From the NCBI GenBank assembly GCA_019421385.1, contig JAHZFK010000016.1, forward strand, positions 3,988 to 67,987: a DNA stretch of 64,000 nucleotides, read 5' to 3'. This document shows positions 48,801 to 55,681 of this stretch, piece by piece; the first letter of the stretch is position 1, and each line of letters starts with the position of its first letter. The notes under the pieces are model-generated. The model made no database searches. It was not told the origin of the DNA and saw nothing but the letters and a program-made list of their open reading frames with translations. Both the position numbers and the translations under genes were made by a program. The stretch comes from Clostridiales bacterium (GTDB lineage: Bacteria > Bacillota > Clostridia > Oscillospirales > Butyricicoccaceae).

Positions 48801-51800
48801 TCCCGTTAAGCATGCGCTTCGATGAAAATAATCCGGACAGAAGATTTACTTTTGCCCTTTCACCTGAACAAATAGCAAAGCAGGAAAATTCCCAAGCGCT
48901 TGGGCGCAGATTGGCCGAGCTGGACGCGGAGAAGCGGCAGGCAGAAACCCTTCTGCCCGGGCCGATCCGCGACCGGGCGATTCAGCAGGCGGAGGAAGCG
49001 ATGCAGCGCGTGCAGCAGGAAGCCGCAGCACAGAACCCAGCGCCGCCGGCAAGGACTGAGCCAAGCGTGCAAGTTCCGGCAGATGCAGCGTTTCAGTACG
49101 GCCTTAGCCCGGAGGCGGCCATGCTGGAGGCACGGGAGCGGGCGAGGAATGAGGCAATCAAGGCAGCACAGCAAAGTTCCGTGGGCGCAGCGAAATATAA
49201 CTTTGACCCGTTTTCCCGCATGACAAACGAATACGGCACAATTGACCAAGGCGAGAAGCCGAGGGCGCGCGAGGTGGACGTTCCGAAATCGACGGACGGA
49301 GACGACCGCGTCAGCCTGTTTGCCCGGACAGCGATGGAAGCCGGGGCAACGCCGGACGAGGCTATCGAGCGATTTGAGCAGGAGGTAGCAAACGGTACAT
49401 TCTCACATGACGTTCGCAAGGATAAGGACAGTGTTAACAAGGCACGGCAGACAATCACCGAAAAGGGCTTCGACGGCGCGATGGAGCAGTGGGCGGACGT
49501 GACGAGCGGGCGCAGAAGCGCTACAAAGGATGATATTGTCCTTGCGGAAATCCTGTATGCCAAGGCAATGCAAACGGGCGAGATCGACACGGGCATGCGG
49601 CTTGCCGCTGAAATCGCGGCAGAGGGGACAAGAGCCGGACAGAGCGTGCAGGCGATACGCCTTTTGAAGCGCACAACGCCGGAAGGTAAGTTATATTACA
49701 TCAAGAAAACCGTAGACAATGTGCAAAAAGACCTGAACAAGAAATACGGCGATAAAGCGCCGCAGATCGAAATAAACGAACAGCTTGCGCTTGACCTGTT
49801 GGCTGCCAAAACGGATCAGGATGCACAAAAGGCAATGGATGCCATCTATACCGATGTTGCGGCGAAAATCCCAGCCACATTGGGTGATCGACTGAACGCA
49901 TGGCGATATTTTGCGATGCTGGGCAATCCGAGAACACACATCCGAAACGTGATAGGCAATATCGTTTATCAGATCCCGACCAGAGCAAGCAACAAGCTGA
50001 GCGCCGGGCTGCAAAAGGTTTTTATAAAGGACAAAGACAAGCGCACAAGGTCACTGATTCGGAGCGGGAAAATCAAGGAATTTGCAAAGCAAGACTATCA
50101 AACCATGCAGGATGTGCTGGACGGCAACCAATACACCTCTGAAATGTCCGAGATACAGCGCAGAAAGAAGTCTTTCCCGAAGCCGATTCAGGCGGTCATG
50201 GATGCCAACTCCAAGGCGCTGGACTGGGAAGACCAGATATTCAAGCGCATGACATATGTCAACAGCATGACGGAGTTTTTGACAGCGCGCCGCGTGGACG
50301 TGGACAATATCTCACAGGATATGTTGGAGCAGGCGAGAACGCATGCGATTAAGGACGCCCAGCGCGCCACTTTTCAAGACGCATCCGCGCTTGCTGATTT
50401 TATCGGGAAAATTGAGAAGAAGAACAAGGCAAGCGAAATTATCATCGGCGGTCTGGTGCCGTTTAAGCGGACACCGATAAACATTGCAAAGCGCGGCTTT
50501 GAACTTTCGCCCGCCGGGCTGCTAAAAGGACTTACCTATGATCTGGTGCAGGTGAAAAAGGGGAATATGACGGCGACAGACGCAATAGACCACATATCCA
50601 CTGGCCTTACAGGGACAAGCCTTGCGGCGCTTGGCGCGTTCCTTGCGTCGCAAGGTCTACTTTCCGCATCCAGTCCGGAAAACGACAAAGAGAGAAACTT
50701 TGACGTTGCGCAGGGTTCGCAGGAATACGCCCTCAATATCGGCCCATATTCCTACACCATCGACTGGGCAGCTCCGGCGGCGCTGCCGATGTTTGTCGGC
50801 GCAGAGTTTTACAATGCCATTGCCGAGAGGGGAGGAGACGAGGAACAGGCGTTCAAACAGGCTACGGATGCGCTTTCCCGTTTGTTTGAGCCAATGATCA
50901 ACATGACGATGCTTTCCGGCATCAGCGGCACATTGCAGAGCGTAGGCTATAGCCAGACCAACCCGATTTTCGCGATTGCCGAAAATATCGGCGAGAATTA
51001 CGCGGGACAGTTTGTGCCGACGCTGCTTGGTCAGGTTGCAAGAACATTCGACGGGACGCGGCGCACGACCTACGCAGACAAGGACAGCTGGGTTCCAGAC
51101 AGCTTGCAAACATTCCTCCAGCGGCAGGCAAACAAAATCCCCGGCCTTTCCCAAAATCAGCCCGCTTACACCGATGTATGGGGGCGGGAAGAGCGGTCGG
51201 ATAATGTGGTGCTGCGGGCATTTGAGAACTTCATTTCGCCCGGATACATCAGCGAACAGGTATCAACAGAGGCGGAGAATGCGCTGCGCGACCTGTACGA
51301 CGAGACGGGCGAGGCCGCGATACTGCCGAGCAAGCCGCAGAAATATTACAAGAAGGATGGAAAAAACGTTTATCTGGATGCCGAGAAGTATGCAAAGCTG
51401 ACCGGAGAGAAAGGAACGCTTGCGCTGGATGCCATCAATGCGCTGGTGCAGTCCAGCGCCTACCAGTCCATGACAAACGACGAGCGGGTAAGCGCAATCA
51501 AAGACATTTACGACTATTCCTCCGCGCTGGCGGCCAACAAGGTTTACGGCAAGGAGCTTGAGGGAACAATCAAAACCGTGCAGGAAAGTGGCATCGAACC
51601 CGGCCTATATTACGCCTACAAAGAATTGCAGGACACGCTGAGCGAAACCTATGAATCCTACGAGGCGCGGGACGAGGTGTTCCAGACCATTCGCAGCGAC
51701 GATTCGCTGACAAACCAGCAGAAGAACCAGCTTTACCACACGCTGCTGATCAAAGGCACGAGCGAAAGTCAGTGGGAGAAGTACACCAAAATCAGCGGCA

Positions 51801-52903
51801 CGGTGACGGCTGAGGAATATATTGACGCAATGATACAGTCACAGGCTATCAAGGCATACGGCGACGAGCTGGACGAAGACCGCGCGACAAAAGAGGCGAC
51901 CGAGTTTTCGCGTTATCTGGATATGAAGCAATACGACAGCGCAAAGCGCGCCGCGCTGGAGGACACTTTCAAGTTTTACAATATGTTCCCGGCAGAACCG
52001 CAAAATTACACCTTTGAGATGCTCAGCAAGAACGGTAGCAAGGACGAGCAGGCAAACATTGCGGCGATACAGAACAGCGGCGTGACGGCGGCGCAATACC
52101 TGACGATTAAGACGCTGGCAGGAGAAGCGGAATACGAAAAGGGCGTGAGCGGCGCAAAGCTGGCGGCGCAGGCGGCAATCGTTGCGCAGAACACGCAGAA
52201 TTATGACCAGTATGCCGCGATCATGCATGCGCTGGGGTATAAAAAGATCGAAGACGCATACACAGGCGCGGGAACGCTGCCAGCGGCCACGGAAAGCGGG
52301 TCGCAGGTATCTCGGCAGGTGGAGTCGGCAACGCAATACATCAATCCAGTGCCGACAGGATGGGCAGGAGGAGACCAAAGCGGATTTGGGCCGCGTGAAG
52401 CGCCGACAGCAGGAGCAAGCACATGGCACAAGGCTTTGGATATTCCGGCAAATGGTGGTGATCCTGTTGTTTCAATACAGGATGGAACGGTGACAAGCGC
52501 CGGATGGGTAGATGGCTACGGGTGGACTGTCCATATTGACCATGGAAACGGAGTAGAAACAGAGTACCACCACATGCAGGCGCAGAGCGACGTGAAGCCC
52601 GGAGACAAGGTAAAGAAGGGGCAGCAAATCGGCGCAGTCGGCAGCACGGGAACTTCGACAGGTAATCATCTTGATTTCCAAGTGTGGCAGGATGGGAAAA
52701 TCATTGATCCGCTGATAATTATTCCGGGTTACGGGAAAGCCCCAAGCGGTTATGTTTATGATGGTACAGTTTCAGCGAGTACTACCAGCAGCGGGAGCAG
52801 CAAGAGCAGCAGCGGAGGAAGCAGCAGCAAATCGACAAGCAACAGTTTGAAAAAGCTGAAAACGCCAAAACAATCATGGGGAGGATTAGATAGCTTATTC
52901 TAA
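45851..52903 (+). CDS. Giant polyvalent virion protein (metallopeptidase-like, ART-like, M23 peptidase)
   Basis: A 2350-residue protein. Residues 1-60 are Lys/Thr-rich. A coil lies near 310-375. A hydrophobic Ala/Gly stretch at about 395-500 could insert in a membrane. 'VLVHELTHHIE' near 642-652 is a zinc metallopeptidase-like HExxH. Residues about 840-1000 resemble an ADP-ribosyltransferase of polyvalent proteins ('ITVYRAIPENIQD', 'GDWITTVEEYARDHG'). Residues 1140-1400 match conserved large polyvalent protein regions. Residues about 2160-2300 are an M23 endopeptidase ('HKALDIPANGGDP', 'GNHLDFQVW'). The tail is Ser-rich. It is probably injected with DNA, cutting peptidoglycan on entry and modifying host targets. 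Confidence 0.75.
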   Translation: MAKSRYELEENKKKKKAIEDAFKKANFQQTTQNLKTAAQSMQPKTNTTKTTAAKSSGSAAKQNTITQSAPTQQSGLSSFQKLANVPKTVQSVGQKVVQNANDMRNLQRNSIMWHGTTDAATRASLNQQNNAIRQRLGLSYDPSTGVTFDSKTGKNYSLPTQIFYGTSAGQRASTAGKFATSSTVLGQKSETQSGIDAHKTMADLYSRAAETWSDDDTRNRDNARQALDDEMQNILRQYGLQYSARSTGPNARFTVSDDEAIEKLRAAGADETTLAYVAENIQMREAADRLGQGIEAVWKRTVAALPALKETANQQSENVEQSRQNPEYVQLEERAQQLEAQLQSMNSQDADGKVPADYMAVYNEWQDVQNRLNELAVKTPVDQNKWGQTMLREAAEAQANATAGLAAVPRFLADTGISIAGNAPTMALSAVPVAGPALSATIMGASAAGQRAAELNAQGISPGEALGRGLTSGIVEGVTEKLPLDEMAKLLKGGGTSAVRNILRQMGIEASEESASYLMNYAADLAANDPNAEFSFAELAQNAFGGALSGGVFGTAGTVIGGTRTRQGPTVGIPESVSTQEVDTGARMAQEAMQTAQREIDQARNIAERFGAKLELNDTGFAGGKYENGVITINPNSSSPIRQVLVHELTHHIETSGGYNDLQSYALSAFSQEQGVTVDVLRNNIMKLYEQNGIMLNADGANRELTAAFCEYRLFQDEASIQRLAQTDITLFQRVRQWIQDAVARLRGTKEQRNILRLQQMYERAARTAGQKQGYSGAQYTIDDSRNKFSTLLAQRAYRNAVERGDIQEAENILKNRYLQKGYSENIDNRMLHSAPNGSDGYSVRFDDVSTMFGDDIYGSFAERYYGTGEDYDAKAIEVLQKAYNNPDSLITVYRAIPENIQDTALRNGDWITTVEEYARDHGERNLEGNYKIISETVPARFLYANGDSIFEFGFDNGMNEVYKNAIGNAKSTGITYDDFARLIPLSMRFDENNPDRRFTFALSPEQIAKQENSQALGRRLAELDAEKRQAETLLPGPIRDRAIQQAEEAMQRVQQEAAAQNPAPPARTEPSVQVPADAAFQYGLSPEAAMLEARERARNEAIKAAQQSSVGAAKYNFDPFSRMTNEYGTIDQGEKPRAREVDVPKSTDGDDRVSLFARTAMEAGATPDEAIERFEQEVANGTFSHDVRKDKDSVNKARQTITEKGFDGAMEQWADVTSGRRSATKDDIVLAEILYAKAMQTGEIDTGMRLAAEIAAEGTRAGQSVQAIRLLKRTTPEGKLYYIKKTVDNVQKDLNKKYGDKAPQIEINEQLALDLLAAKTDQDAQKAMDAIYTDVAAKIPATLGDRLNAWRYFAMLGNPRTHIRNVIGNIVYQIPTRASNKLSAGLQKVFIKDKDKRTRSLIRSGKIKEFAKQDYQTMQDVLDGNQYTSEMSEIQRRKKSFPKPIQAVMDANSKALDWEDQIFKRMTYVNSMTEFLTARRVDVDNISQDMLEQARTHAIKDAQRATFQDASALADFIGKIEKKNKASEIIIGGLVPFKRTPINIAKRGFELSPAGLLKGLTYDLVQVKKGNMTATDAIDHISTGLTGTSLAALGAFLASQGLLSASSPENDKERNFDVAQGSQEYALNIGPYSYTIDWAAPAALPMFVGAEFYNAIAERGGDEEQAFKQATDALSRLFEPMINMTMLSGISGTLQSVGYSQTNPIFAIAENIGENYAGQFVPTLLGQVARTFDGTRRTTYADKDSWVPDSLQTFLQRQANKIPGLSQNQPAYTDVWGREERSDNVVLRAFENFISPGYISEQVSTEAENALRDLYDETGEAAILPSKPQKYYKKDGKNVYLDAEKYAKLTGEKGTLALDAINALVQSSAYQSMTNDERVSAIKDIYDYSSALAANKVYGKELEGTIKTVQESGIEPGLYYAYKELQDTLSETYESYEARDEVFQTIRSDDSLTNQQKNQLYHTLLIKGTSESQWEKYTKISGTVTAEEYIDAMIQSQAIKAYGDELDEDRATKEATEFSRYLDMKQYDSAKRAALEDTFKFYNMFPAEPQNYTFEMLSKNGSKDEQANIAAIQNSGVTAAQYLTIKTLAGEAEYEKGVSGAKLAAQAAIVAQNTQNYDQYAAIMHALGYKKIEDAYTGAGTLPAATESGSQVSRQVESATQYINPVPTGWAGGDQSGFGPREAPTAGASTWHKALDIPANGGDPVVSIQDGTVTSAGWVDGYGWTVHIDHGNGVETEYHHMQAQSDVKPGDKVKKGQQIGAVGSTGTSTGNHLDFQVWQDGKIIDPLIIIPGYGKAPSGYVYDGTVSASTTSSGSSKSSSGGSSSKSTSNSLKKLKTPKQSWGGLDSLF
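47690..48890 (+). other. AT-rich insert inside the giant polyvalent gene
   Basis: This stretch, encoding the HExxH-like and ADP-ribosyltransferase-like parts, is visibly richer in A+T than the GC-rich flanks of the same gene. It ends next to the palindrome CCCAAGCGCTTGGG at 48893. Composition suggests domain acquisition by recombination. Confidence 0.6.
48893..48906. repeat. 14-bp palindrome CCCAAGCGCTTGGG, copy B
   Basis: Identical to 29807-29820. Here it lies in coding sequence at the right border of the AT-rich segment. Confidence 0.5.
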
Positions 52904-52910
52904 GAAAGGA

Positions 52911-52937
52911 AAAGCCGCCCGAAAGGGCGGCTTTTGC
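52911..52937 (+). terminator. Terminator at the right end of prophage 2
   Basis: AAAAGCCGCC, loop CGAAA, GGGCGGCTTTT then GCTTTT. It ends the last phage gene 20 bases before attR. Confidence 0.85.
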
Positions 52938-52956
52938 TTTTATATAACTTCATGGG

Positions 52957-52965
52957 TATGACTGG
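52957..52965 (+). other. attR core of prophage 2
   Basis: TATGACTGG, identical to 18237-18245. Joining the two copies gives N-Y-G-Y-D-W-T-L-P-Y, the expected uninterrupted GH18 sequence, so excision would repair this junction exactly. Confidence 0.8.
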
Positions 52966-53271
52966 ACGCTTCCCTATATTAAGGGTCAGAGCCGGGCGCG
53001 CAGTCTGGGCAATGTGCAGGCAGTTGAGCAGGCGATACAGGTGGGCGCGCCTATCCGGTTTGACGCGGAAGCGCAGTCGCCGCATTACAACTATTGGCGC
53101 GAGCGTGCCGAGCATGAAGTCTGGTTCGAGGACGCGCGCTCCATCCGCGCCAAGCTGGCGCTGGCTGGGGAATACCGGCTGCGCGGGGTGAGCGTATGGA
53201 ACATCATGCGGTATTTCCCGCAGCTCTGGCTCGTGCTCAACCAGCTGTACAACATTGAAAAACTGGCGTAA
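52957..53271 (+). pseudogene. yaaH: C-terminal fragment of the YaaH-like GH18 gene
   Basis: The frame continues from the core as 'YDWTLPYIKGQSRARSLGN' through 'SPHYNYWRERAEHEVWFEDA' and 'LRGVSVWNIMRYFPQLWLVL' to TAA at 53271, 105 codons. This is the conserved end of YaaH/YdhD-type GH18 glycosidases, which help degrade spore cortex or modify the wall. The preceding part is at 18108-18245. It has no start of its own, so it is not translated while the prophage is present. A strong terminator follows. Confidence 0.88.
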
Positions 53272-53278
53272 AACACGG

Positions 53279-53314
53279 AAAGCCGACCGAAAAATCCCTT
53301 TTTCGGTCGGCTTT
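53279..53314 (+). terminator. Terminator of the GH18 gene
   Basis: AAAGCCGACCGAAAAA (53279-53294) and TTTTTCGGTCGGCTTT (53299-53314) form a 16-bp stem, a symmetrical terminator usable from either side. Confidence 0.85.
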
Positions 53315-53348
53315 TGCTGTATTTAGGGGCTTTCAACAAGCATTTCCA

Positions 53349-53378
53349 TTGCAAAATGGTTACAAGGCACGCTATACT
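53349..53378 (+). promoter_or_regulatory. Promoter of the CAP-domain gene
   Basis: TTGCAA (53349-53354) and TATACT (53373-53378) with an 18-base spacer, about 55 bases before the ribosome site AAGGAGGT. Confidence 0.6.
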
Positions 53379-53438
53379 CTGGTACATGGTGCAAAGGGCA
53401 CCAGAAAGAGCAAAAGCAAACCAAGGAGGTTACATAAT

Positions 53439-54305
53439 ATGCAGCTGAAGAAAATTGTACCGCTGGCGCTGGCCGCGGTGATTACGACTACCGCAGCGGC
53501 GGGTGCGGCAAATCTGCCGCTGGAGAAGAAAATCAGCCCGTCCGATGTGTATTCTTATATGTGCGATTCCGGTTTCCGTCAGAATTTGCTGGACAAGTAT
53601 TTTGCATTCCTGTGCGGTCAATTCCCGGGAAATCGACCCGAGCAAAAACCAGAGGAATGTCCCGAGGAGACGCCGGACGTAGAGCAGCCGGAGGAGACAC
53701 CGGACGTGGAGCAGCCGGAGGAGACACCGGATGTGGAGCAGCCGGAGGAAACGCCGGACGTAGAGCAGCCGGAGGAAACGCCAGACGTCGAGCAGCCAGA
53801 GGAGACACCGGATGTAGACCAGCCGGAGGAAACCCCGGACAATCCGCCGCAGCTGCCGGATGACAACCGCCCCGAGGAAACACCGGACAACACTCCCGAG
53901 CAGACACCAGAGGAGGACAACGATTCCTCGCAGGGGGACTATGCATCGCAAGTCGTGGCGCTGGTCAATGCGGAACGCGCCAAATACGGTCTGTCTGCGC
54001 TGAAGGTGGATAGCCGCGTGCAGCAGGCTGCACAGGTGCGCGCGAAGGAAACGGTACAGTCGTTCTCGCACACACGGCCGAATGGCGCTTCCTTCTCGAC
54101 CGCATTGACTGAGGCTGGCGTGTCCTATACCCGTTCGGGTGAGAACATTGCTTACGGTCAGTCGACACCGCAGCAGGTGGTACAGGCGTGGATGAATTCG
54201 TCCGGCCACCGCGCGAATATCCTGAATGAGAACTTTACGACCATCGGCGTTGGTTATACGGTGTCGGGCGGCACCGCGTACTGGGCGCAGCTGTTTACGG
54301 CATAA
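53439..54305 (+). CDS. Secreted CAP (SCP/PR1-like) domain protein with PEETPDVEQ repeats
   Basis: ATG 53439 follows CCAAGGAGGTTACATAAT; a longer in-frame reading upstream lacks a ribosome site. The 288 residues comprise a signal peptide (about 1-26), a short helical part, an acidic linker of seven or so PEETPDVEQ-type units (about residues 75-140), and a CAP domain: 'VVALVNAERAKYGLSALKVD', 'VQSFSHTRPNG', 'GENIAYGQ', 'WMNSSGHRANILN', 'TIGVGYTVSGGTAYWAQLF'. The conserved His and Glu residues are present. Bacterial CAP proteins are extracellular; some belong to spores or biofilms. Exact role unknown. Confidence 0.88.
   Translation: MQLKKIVPLALAAVITTTAAAGAANLPLEKKISPSDVYSYMCDSGFRQNLLDKYFAFLCGQFPGNRPEQKPEECPEETPDVEQPEETPDVEQPEETPDVEQPEETPDVEQPEETPDVEQPEETPDVDQPEETPDNPPQLPDDNRPEETPDNTPEQTPEEDNDSSQGDYASQVVALVNAERAKYGLSALKVDSRVQQAAQVRAKETVQSFSHTRPNGASFSTALTEAGVSYTRSGENIAYGQSTPQQVVQAWMNSSGHRANILNENFTTIGVGYTVSGGTAYWAQLFTA
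53672..53840 (+). repeat. 27-bp coding tandem repeat (PEETPDVEQ)
   Basis: Near-identical 27-base units encode the acidic Pro/Glu linker of the CAP protein. Copy number could vary by slippage, altering linker length. Confidence 0.75.
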
Positions 54306-54322
54306 AAGCGTTTAGGAAAAGG

Positions 54323-54352
54323 AAAAAGGACGTGCTTTGCACGTCCTTTTTT
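54323..54352 (+). terminator. Terminator after the CAP gene
   Basis: AAAAGGACGTGC, loop TTT, GCACGTCCTTTTTT. It also lies just before the end of the convergent barstar-like gene. Confidence 0.85.
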
Positions 54353-54355
54353 GTG

Positions 54356-54625
54356 TTAATATTCGAAATTCAACAGAAAATCCGGGTTTTCGGTTGCAGC
54401 GCCTGCAAAGATGCGCAGCATGAATTCGCCGTAGTTGCCCAGCGTGTCCACCAGACATTCGGCATGTCGCAGCGTCAGCCGCGTGGGAGGACAGATGCAC
54501 AGCTGGTCATACAGCGCGTCCAGCGTGCTGCCGTAGTCCGCGGGAAAGCCGAAAACATCCGCCAGCGCTTGATGCACCTGTTCGCGGGTATAAAAGGCTT
54601 CCGCATCCAAAAGTAATTCTTGCAT
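54356..54625 (-). CDS. Barstar-like protein
   Basis: An 89-residue protein. 'YTREQVHQALADVFGFPADY' and 'GSTLDALYDQLC' match the barstar fold's ribonuclease-binding helix region (usual motif: FP..YG.N.DAL.D.L). Barstar inhibits secreted barnase-type RNases. No barnase gene lies next to it, so it may protect against a distant or foreign RNase toxin. AAGGGGGAAATTCAT precedes the ATG. Confidence 0.85.
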   Translation of the reverse strand: MQELLLDAEAFYTREQVHQALADVFGFPADYGSTLDALYDQLCICPPTRLTLRHAECLVDTLGNYGEFMLRIFAGAATENPDFLLNFEY

Positions 54626-54675
54626 ATGAATTTCCCCCTTAAAAAACGCAGAATCCAGGCCGCCGCACGGCCGCG

Positions 54676-55113
54676 TCAGGTTGCGTTCGGATAGAATAGG
54701 AGATAGAGCTTGTGGTAAAATTCCTGTCCGCGGCTGCCTTCGATATCGCGCAGCTCGCCATTTACAAATACATAGCCGTCGGCGTTGACGCCGATGGAGT
54801 TGCCGTTTTCGAAGGTCACGGTCAACAGATTACCCGCCAGTTTTTCTTTGCCGGGCTTGAACAGATGCGGATACTGGGTATAGGTATAGCTGGATAGCAG
54901 CTCGGTGATCGCGGCAAGCTGTTCCGGGTCGGTCACGGTTTGCACTTCGGTCTGGTTTTCGGTGAGCGTGACAACGGTCTGTGTGGTTTTATCGGTGATG
55001 TCCGCATAGGACTGATGATAGAATTTGATATACAGCATACGCCCGGCGAGAAACAACAAAATCAGCAGCAGCGTGCTGCAAATGGCAAATCCGAGCGCCA
55101 TGGATTTTCGCAT
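54676..55113 (-). CDS. Membrane-anchored protein of unknown function
   Basis: A 145-residue protein with one N-terminal membrane segment (about 7-28, 'GFAICSTLLLILLFLAGRML') and an outer beta-rich domain containing 'LLTVTFENGNSIGVNADGYV' and 'FVNGELRDIEGSRGQEFYHK'. AAAGGAGCCGGAACCT is the ribosome site. Its domain resembles small immunity or stress-type extracellular proteins, but I do not recognise it. Probably transcribed apart from the barstar gene. Confidence 0.7.
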   Translation of the reverse strand: MRKSMALGFAICSTLLLILLFLAGRMLYIKFYHQSYADITDKTTQTVVTLTENQTEVQTVTDPEQLAAITELLSSYTYTQYPHLFKPGKEKLAGNLLTVTFENGNSIGVNADGYVFVNGELRDIEGSRGQEFYHKLYLLFYPNAT

Positions 55114-55216
55114 AGGTTCCGGCTCCTTTGTCGGCAGGGGGTCAATGGTTTTACACTATAAGCATAGCGCAAAATAGGGGCTTTTGTCAATTTTCAAAGT
55201 GTAAACAAAGTATGAC

Positions 55217-55274
55217 TTGACAAGGATGTTCTACTATTGTAGAATGTAAGCACAGAAAGGATTTTACATTTGTA
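55217..55274 (+). promoter_or_regulatory. BlaI-type promoter with two operators
   Basis: TTGACA (55217-55222), 17 bases, TAGAAT (55240-55245). TACTATTGTA (55232-55241) overlaps the -10 and TACATTTGTA (55265-55274) lies 33 bases on. Both fit TACA/TGTA half-sites used by BlaI/MecI repressors, so the pair of genes is probably self-regulated. Confidence 0.8.
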
Positions 55275-55291
55275 GAAAAGGAGGGAACAAC

Positions 55292-55663
55292 ATGGAGAAA
55301 AGCAAACGTCTGCCGGATGCTGAGCTGGAAGTGATGCAGGCGGTCTGGTCGCTGGAAGCGCCGGTGACGGCCGCGGCGGTACAGCAAAAAGTGCCGAGCG
55401 ACTGGAAAGCGACAAGCGTTTTGACCTTCCTCTCGCGCTTGTGCGATAAAGGGTTCCTTTCATGCGAGAAAGAAGGCCGGCAGAACCAGTATACGCCGTG
55501 CGTGACGCAGGAGGAATACCTGCAGCGCGAGAGCCGCAGCTTTGTCGAGCGCGTGTGCGGCGGCTCGGTGAAAAATCTGGTGGCAAGCCTGTCGGACGCG
55601 GGCGCGTTGACCGCGCACGACATCGACGAATTGCGCGCCTTCCTCGACGCGCAGGGACGGTAA
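55292..55663 (+). CDS. blaI: BlaI/MecI-family repressor
   Basis: A 123-residue winged-helix protein: 'LPDAELEVMQAVWSLEAPVT', 'DWKATSVLTFLSRLCDKGFL' and a C-terminal dimerisation helix set. This is the length and motif order of BlaI, MecI and CopY regulators, which are inactivated by cleavage when the partner protease senses a signal. It is followed 18 bases later by that protease. AAAGGAGGGAACAAC precedes the start. Confidence 0.93.
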   Translation: MEKSKRLPDAELEVMQAVWSLEAPVTAAAVQQKVPSDWKATSVLTFLSRLCDKGFLSCEKEGRQNQYTPCVTQEEYLQRESRSFVERVCGGSVKNLVASLSDAGALTAHDIDELRAFLDAQGR

Positions 55664-55681
55664 GGACAGGAGGGGTAGGAT

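Noticed and set aside
53672..53840. 27-bp repeats as possible CRISPR or regulatory array
   Set aside because: They encode the PEETPDVEQ linker of a secreted protein in frame.
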